A DNA stretch of 24,316 nucleotides from a virus, in the IMG/VR virus record IMGVR_UViG_3300041809_001097, positions 1-24,316 of that record. One strand, written 5' to 3'. A program made the position numbers and the translations under genes. Shown here piece by piece: positions 21,826 through 24,316 of this stretch. How positions within the stretch are numbered: position 1 is the stretch's first letter; the number at the start of each line of letters is the position of its first letter. Below the pieces are notes generated by a model. That model made no database searches and was not told the DNA's origin. It saw only the letters and a list, made by a program, of their open reading frames with translations.

Positions 21826-22596
21826 ATGCTCCCCAGGTTCTTCAAGTCTCTTTTAGGTATACAAGGTGCGTCTGTAATGGAGCACCTTGCTAAGATGTCT
21901 GAAGAGCTGAAGACCTATCTTACCCCCAGAATTATAGTTAGTTGGCTTAGGCAGTCTGATTATGGTGCAATAAACGTACCAGAAGACTGCCCCCTCAAAT
22001 CACTTTCAAAAAGCGGCTACGGATACTCCGGTGTTTCTAATATACAAGGCTGTGACTACTCCTTTCATAACTCCCCCGAAGAACACGTAGCCGCTGTTAT
22101 TTCAGTCGCGTTAGATTACAATATAGCTCCTGTAGAAGTAAAAGACGTTGACTTAGCTAGATTGGCAAAAACAATCGATTTGCTAGTTAACAACATGTCT
22201 AAGTCTGCCCCTAAAGCTCCTGCCAATCAATTTGAACACATGGAGACGGGGCAAGCAATTCAGCCAGAAGAACCAATACAACCTGTACCTACTCAACCTG
22301 CCACAAACAAAACCAATAAAACAAAGTCTTTCAAAATACCCAAGACACCTGGTGCTAAACCTAAACCTAATACTCAAAAGCCGTTAAAGATAACCAAAGC
22401 TGAATCGCAAAAGAACTGTGAAATCTGTGGTCAAAAAATGTTTCTGAATGAGGTTTTTACTGGCTGTACTTGCTTTAGGCCTTTGGCTAAGAACTGTAAG
22501 GCTATCCCTGATAAGAATGGGTTTACAATTACATTTGACACTGAATGGGACGAGGATTCAGTTTTGAGCTTGATTGGGGCTTTCAAAAATGGATAA
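21826..22596 (+). CDS. Protein with C-terminal zinc-type CxxC...GCxCF domain
   Basis: A 256-residue protein. The N-terminal half is helical (EHLAKMSEELKTYLTPRIIV) with a SPEEHVAAVISVALDY segment. A Pro/Lys/Thr-rich linker follows (about 130-185). The C-terminal domain has CEICGQKMF, FTGCTCFRPLAKNCK, then FTITFDTEWDEDSVLSLIGA. I recall this C-terminal arrangement from several phage proteins of unknown role. Its ATG directly follows the previous stop with a weak ribosome site; an internal ATG at residue 18, behind AAGGTG, is a real alternative. The cysteines would bind one zinc. Confidence 0.68.
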   Translation: MLPRFFKSLLGIQGASVMEHLAKMSEELKTYLTPRIIVSWLRQSDYGAINVPEDCPLKSLSKSGYGYSGVSNIQGCDYSFHNSPEEHVAAVISVALDYNIAPVEVKDVDLARLAKTIDLLVNNMSKSAPKAPANQFEHMETGQAIQPEEPIQPVPTQPATNKTNKTKSFKIPKTPGAKPKPNTQKPLKITKAESQKNCEICGQKMFLNEVFTGCTCFRPLAKNCKAIPDKNGFTITFDTEWDEDSVLSLIGAFKNG

Positions 22597-23077
22597 GGAA
22601 GTTTCAAAGTGGCGTGACAGGTATGATGTCTTAGCCCCAGAAGACCATGATTTACTGGATTCTAATGCCGCTGTGCATGAATTTAGAGGCGGCATGTCAA
22701 AAGAAGCTGCTGAAACTAGAGCCCACCAAAACTATTTAAGAAACCATGCGTTAGACGCTTGTGCATTCCATTATTTAGGTATGCGTGCCGCTCTTGCCGG
22801 TCAAAACCAATCTGCCGCTAAACGCCATGGGGAAGCCTACAGCACCGCTATGAAACATTTAGGCTATAACCCCCTAGAAACCCCTCCAAAAGAGGTTCTA
22901 GACCGCGCTAAAGACTCAGAGAAGAACCCCTACAGCTTCAAGGCCCACCAGGCAGACCATTTCTTTGTGCCTGAAATTCCACAGGTAAAGGAACCAACAG
23001 AAAAGGAAAAGACTCTGGAGTTGATTGAAAAGCTAAAGGGGCTTAGAGCCAGTATTCCTAGCTCCGGTAACGGTTAG
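22589..23077 (+). CDS. Helical phage protein, unknown function
   Basis: A 162-residue protein. The ATG at 22589 overlaps the previous gene by eight bases; the TTG fifteen bases upstream is less likely. It is almost all helix: a His/Ala-rich AHQNYLRNHALDACAFHYLG, then GMRAALAGQ and AAKRHGEAYSTAMKHLGYNP, followed by PPKEVLDRAK and a C-terminal EKEKTLELIEKLKGL coil. I recall A...G...AA.KH...Y..A...LG proteins in phage structural clusters, but no role. Its 3' end overlaps the convergent gene by 45 bases. Confidence 0.68.
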   Translation: MDKEVSKWRDRYDVLAPEDHDLLDSNAAVHEFRGGMSKEAAETRAHQNYLRNHALDACAFHYLGMRAALAGQNQSAAKRHGEAYSTAMKHLGYNPLETPPKEVLDRAKDSEKNPYSFKAHQADHFFVPEIPQVKEPTEKEKTLELIEKLKGLRASIPSSGNG

Positions 23078-23449
23078 TTCTACCTGGTCTAGAGTGAACC
23101 ACTGAAGGTGCCATTCTATATTCCGTAGCACCCAAGGCCTAGGACAAGCTCCCTCACGTCCAGTTACGATTACATGGACAGATTCCTTGGGTCCACCTGT
23201 ATCTTCTCCTGTTTCGGCTGTTTCCGTAACCTTTACGTTCTTGACGCCCGGCATAAACTGAATGGCTTTCTTTAGATTGGCGCAGGTGGGGACATCTCTT
23301 AGATCTTCCAAAAGAGACCATAGTCTTAACTCCCTGCTCCATTCTTGTCTCGGTGCGTCTCTTGCATCTGGCCAAGCCCTAACCCTTCGTCGGTTCTTTT
23401 CCGTTGTTGGGTTTGCGTGCTCGTGTCGTGTTCTGTTACGTTTAGACAT
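23033..23449 (-). CDS. Arg-rich N-terminus hypothetical protein (138 aa)
   Basis: The ATG at 23449 has AAAGG six bases upstream and overlaps the end of the four-repeat GD protein by eight bases. The first 40 residues are very basic (KRNRTRHEH, EKNRRRVRAW). The rest alternates a helix (NLKKAIQFMPGVKNVKVTE), strands (VHVIVTG) and a CPRPWVLRNIEWHLQWF segment. It is possibly nucleic-acid binding from composition, but no family is recognised. The long 3' overlap with the rightward gene lowers certainty slightly. Confidence 0.6.
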   Translation of the reverse strand: MSKRNRTRHEHANPTTEKNRRRVRAWPDARDAPRQEWSRELRLWSLLEDLRDVPTCANLKKAIQFMPGVKNVKVTETAETGEDTGGPKESVHVIVTGREGACPRPWVLRNIEWHLQWFTLDQVELTVTGARNTGSKPL

Positions 23450-24302
23450 TTGGGGCCTTTCCGTAGTACTTTTCGATTAGTGCTTCTAGTTCCTTAATGA
23501 AAGGTGGCTTCGAGTAAGAAGTTGAAGGTGGTGGCTCAATCTTGCGACGATAGGGGTGGGGCTCCCAGGTATGTGTATCTTCATATAACCTATAGCCAAT
23601 GGCGTTACTAAGCTCCCATGTTCCGTCGAGGACTTGTAATTCATCCCCACACAAGATCTTTTCTCCCCGCTCTAGTTTACGATACCCTACACCTACATCA
23701 ACAGACTTGACTTCTTGTTCAATCTTGCGGCGATAAACGAGATTGTTTACAGCAAAACCAGGTTTACTTGTTTTACGCCAGTAACCGTCGAAATTAAACT
23801 CGTCTCCTTCTTGTACTTTCTCTCCTACTTTCAACTTCCTATACCCTACACCTACTCCGTCTGCTCCTAGGTCTGGCTTTGGGGGTTCAGGTTGAACAAC
23901 GGGAGCCGCTTTTTTAATTTCGGGAACCGTTTTTTCGATTGGTTTTGATGAAGGAGCTACTACACCAGCCTTCTTGTGGAGTCGACGGCGGAAGGTATAT
24001 TCTGGGTAATCTCGGCCAGGCCAGCCAACCCACCATGAGGGTACAGGTCCCCAACAAGTTAAACGAGAGGCCTTATGTTCATCTCCCTTACGTAGCGTCT
24101 CTTCAGGTCCCAAAACCCTGTACTTAGTTACGATAGGCCGACGATAGGTAGAGCTTTGAGCAGTTGGCGGATCTCCTACACAGTAGCCAGCGCTATATGT
24201 CTCCCACCAATCTCCATTCTTCAACTCAAACTCGTCCCCTTCCTTAATCAAATCGCCCGTCTTTAACGGCTTGTATCGGGTCTCGGTCATGAATTTACTC
24301 AT
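23442..24302 (-). CDS. Four-copy GD-repeat protein
   Basis: A 286-residue protein, start at 24302 with GGAGAG upstream. Repeats at about residues 10-57, 61-108, 154-193 and 208-255 each follow the pattern Y-[RK]-x-L, G-[ED]-x-[LIV], x-x-GDE, a central W, and a closing [YF]RR-x-[IL]. A Pro/Lys-rich linker (111-146) splits them into two pairs, and the last 30 residues form a helix (FIKELEALIEKYYGKA). Copies 3 and 4 share VGVGYRKL and a 15-base identical DNA stretch, so that duplication is recent. The regular array suggests a beads-on-a-string binding protein. No function is known to me. Confidence 0.85.
   Translation of the reverse strand: MSKFMTETRYKPLKTGDLIKEGDEFELKNGDWWETYSAGYCVGDPPTAQSSTYRRPIVTKYRVLGPEETLRKGDEHKASRLTCWGPVPSWWVGWPGRDYPEYTFRRRLHKKAGVVAPSSKPIEKTVPEIKKAAPVVQPEPPKPDLGADGVGVGYRKLKVGEKVQEGDEFNFDGYWRKTSKPGFAVNNLVYRRKIEQEVKSVDVGVGYRKLERGEKILCGDELQVLDGTWELSNAIGYRLYEDTHTWEPHPYRRKIEPPPSTSYSKPPFIKELEALIEKYYGKAPNV
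23682..23855 (-). repeat. Direct repeat marking the newest GD-repeat duplication
   Basis: The 15-base sequence ATACCCTACACCTAC occurs at 23682-23696 and 23841-23855 on the plus strand, 159 bases apart. It encodes VGVGY at the start of the third and fourth GD-repeat units. Confidence 0.7.
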
Positions 24303-24316
24303 TGTAGTTTCTCTCC

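Noticed and set aside
1-24316. tRNA, rRNA or CRISPR array
   Set aside because: No cloverleaf-like segment, rRNA-like conserved stretch or regularly spaced repeats were seen on reading either strand; a tRNAscan-SE run would settle the tRNA question.

Overview
The window looks like part of the genome of a tailed bacteriophage with a contractile tail (myovirus type). The supporting genes are a tail sheath protein (9052-11583) followed directly by a small tail tube protein (11603-12076), a LysM-containing baseplate/tail protein that runs in from the left edge (2-1726), and several further virion-like genes. There are no tRNA, rRNA, CRISPR or integrase genes. Genes are packed tightly, with many ATGA and TAATG junctions, and no stretch over about 100 bases lacks a gene. 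The host cannot be named from the sequence.

Layout. (1) 2-1726 (+): baseplate/tail protein, 5' partial. (2) 1707-3812 (-): five-gene leftward unit with a P-loop kinase, a DUF6166-like protein, an ApaH/PPP-type phosphatase and two small proteins carrying a 'GD-repeat' domain. (3) 3864-12076 (+): virion block with a large multidomain protein (GGDEF/mCpol-like palm, ParB-like fold, DUF5661-like segment, YRV/GPY domain), a 348-aa virion-like protein, two micro-ORFs, a Lys/Ala-rich Cys-motif protein, sheath and tube, ending in an intrinsic terminator. (4) 12132-12656 (-): HNH nuclease. (5) 12742-16947 (+): small accessory genes, many with zinc-ribbon cysteines, then a tail-anchored coiled-coil protein and a membrane HExxH protein. 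(6) 16944-19598 (-): metallophosphoesterase, RlaP-like nucleotidyltransferase, a small unknown and a second HNH protein. (7) 19673-20802 (+): two virion-like proteins. (8) 20795-21025 (-): a GD-repeat protein. (9) 21112-23077 (+): a tail-anchored Ala/Val/Lys-rich protein, a protein with a C-terminal zinc-type domain, and a helical protein. (10) 23033-24302 (-): an unknown and a four-copy GD-repeat protein.

Regulation is unusually legible. Seven accessory genes (six leftward, one rightward) have sigma70-type promoters with an exact 16-bp spacer. In five of them the -10 lies only 7-8 bases before the ATG, predicting leaderless mRNAs. Rightward virion and membrane genes are instead preceded by a recurring CAACAACAATCTT-type motif (eight sites), a candidate late promoter. 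At three divergent junctions the two signals overlap in one 16-base block, TGTCAACAACAATCTT, so host-type and putative phage-type transcription start back to back. Four of the five convergent gene pairs overlap at their 3' ends; only the pair after the tail tube gene is separated, by a terminator.

The most novel protein-level item is the multidomain gene at 3864-6110, best read as a possible polyvalent protein with a nucleotide-cyclase/CRISPR-polymerase-like palm. Next are the GD-repeat family (nine copies in five genes) and a scattered set of kinase, phosphatase and RlaP enzymes suggestive of nucleic-acid end repair.
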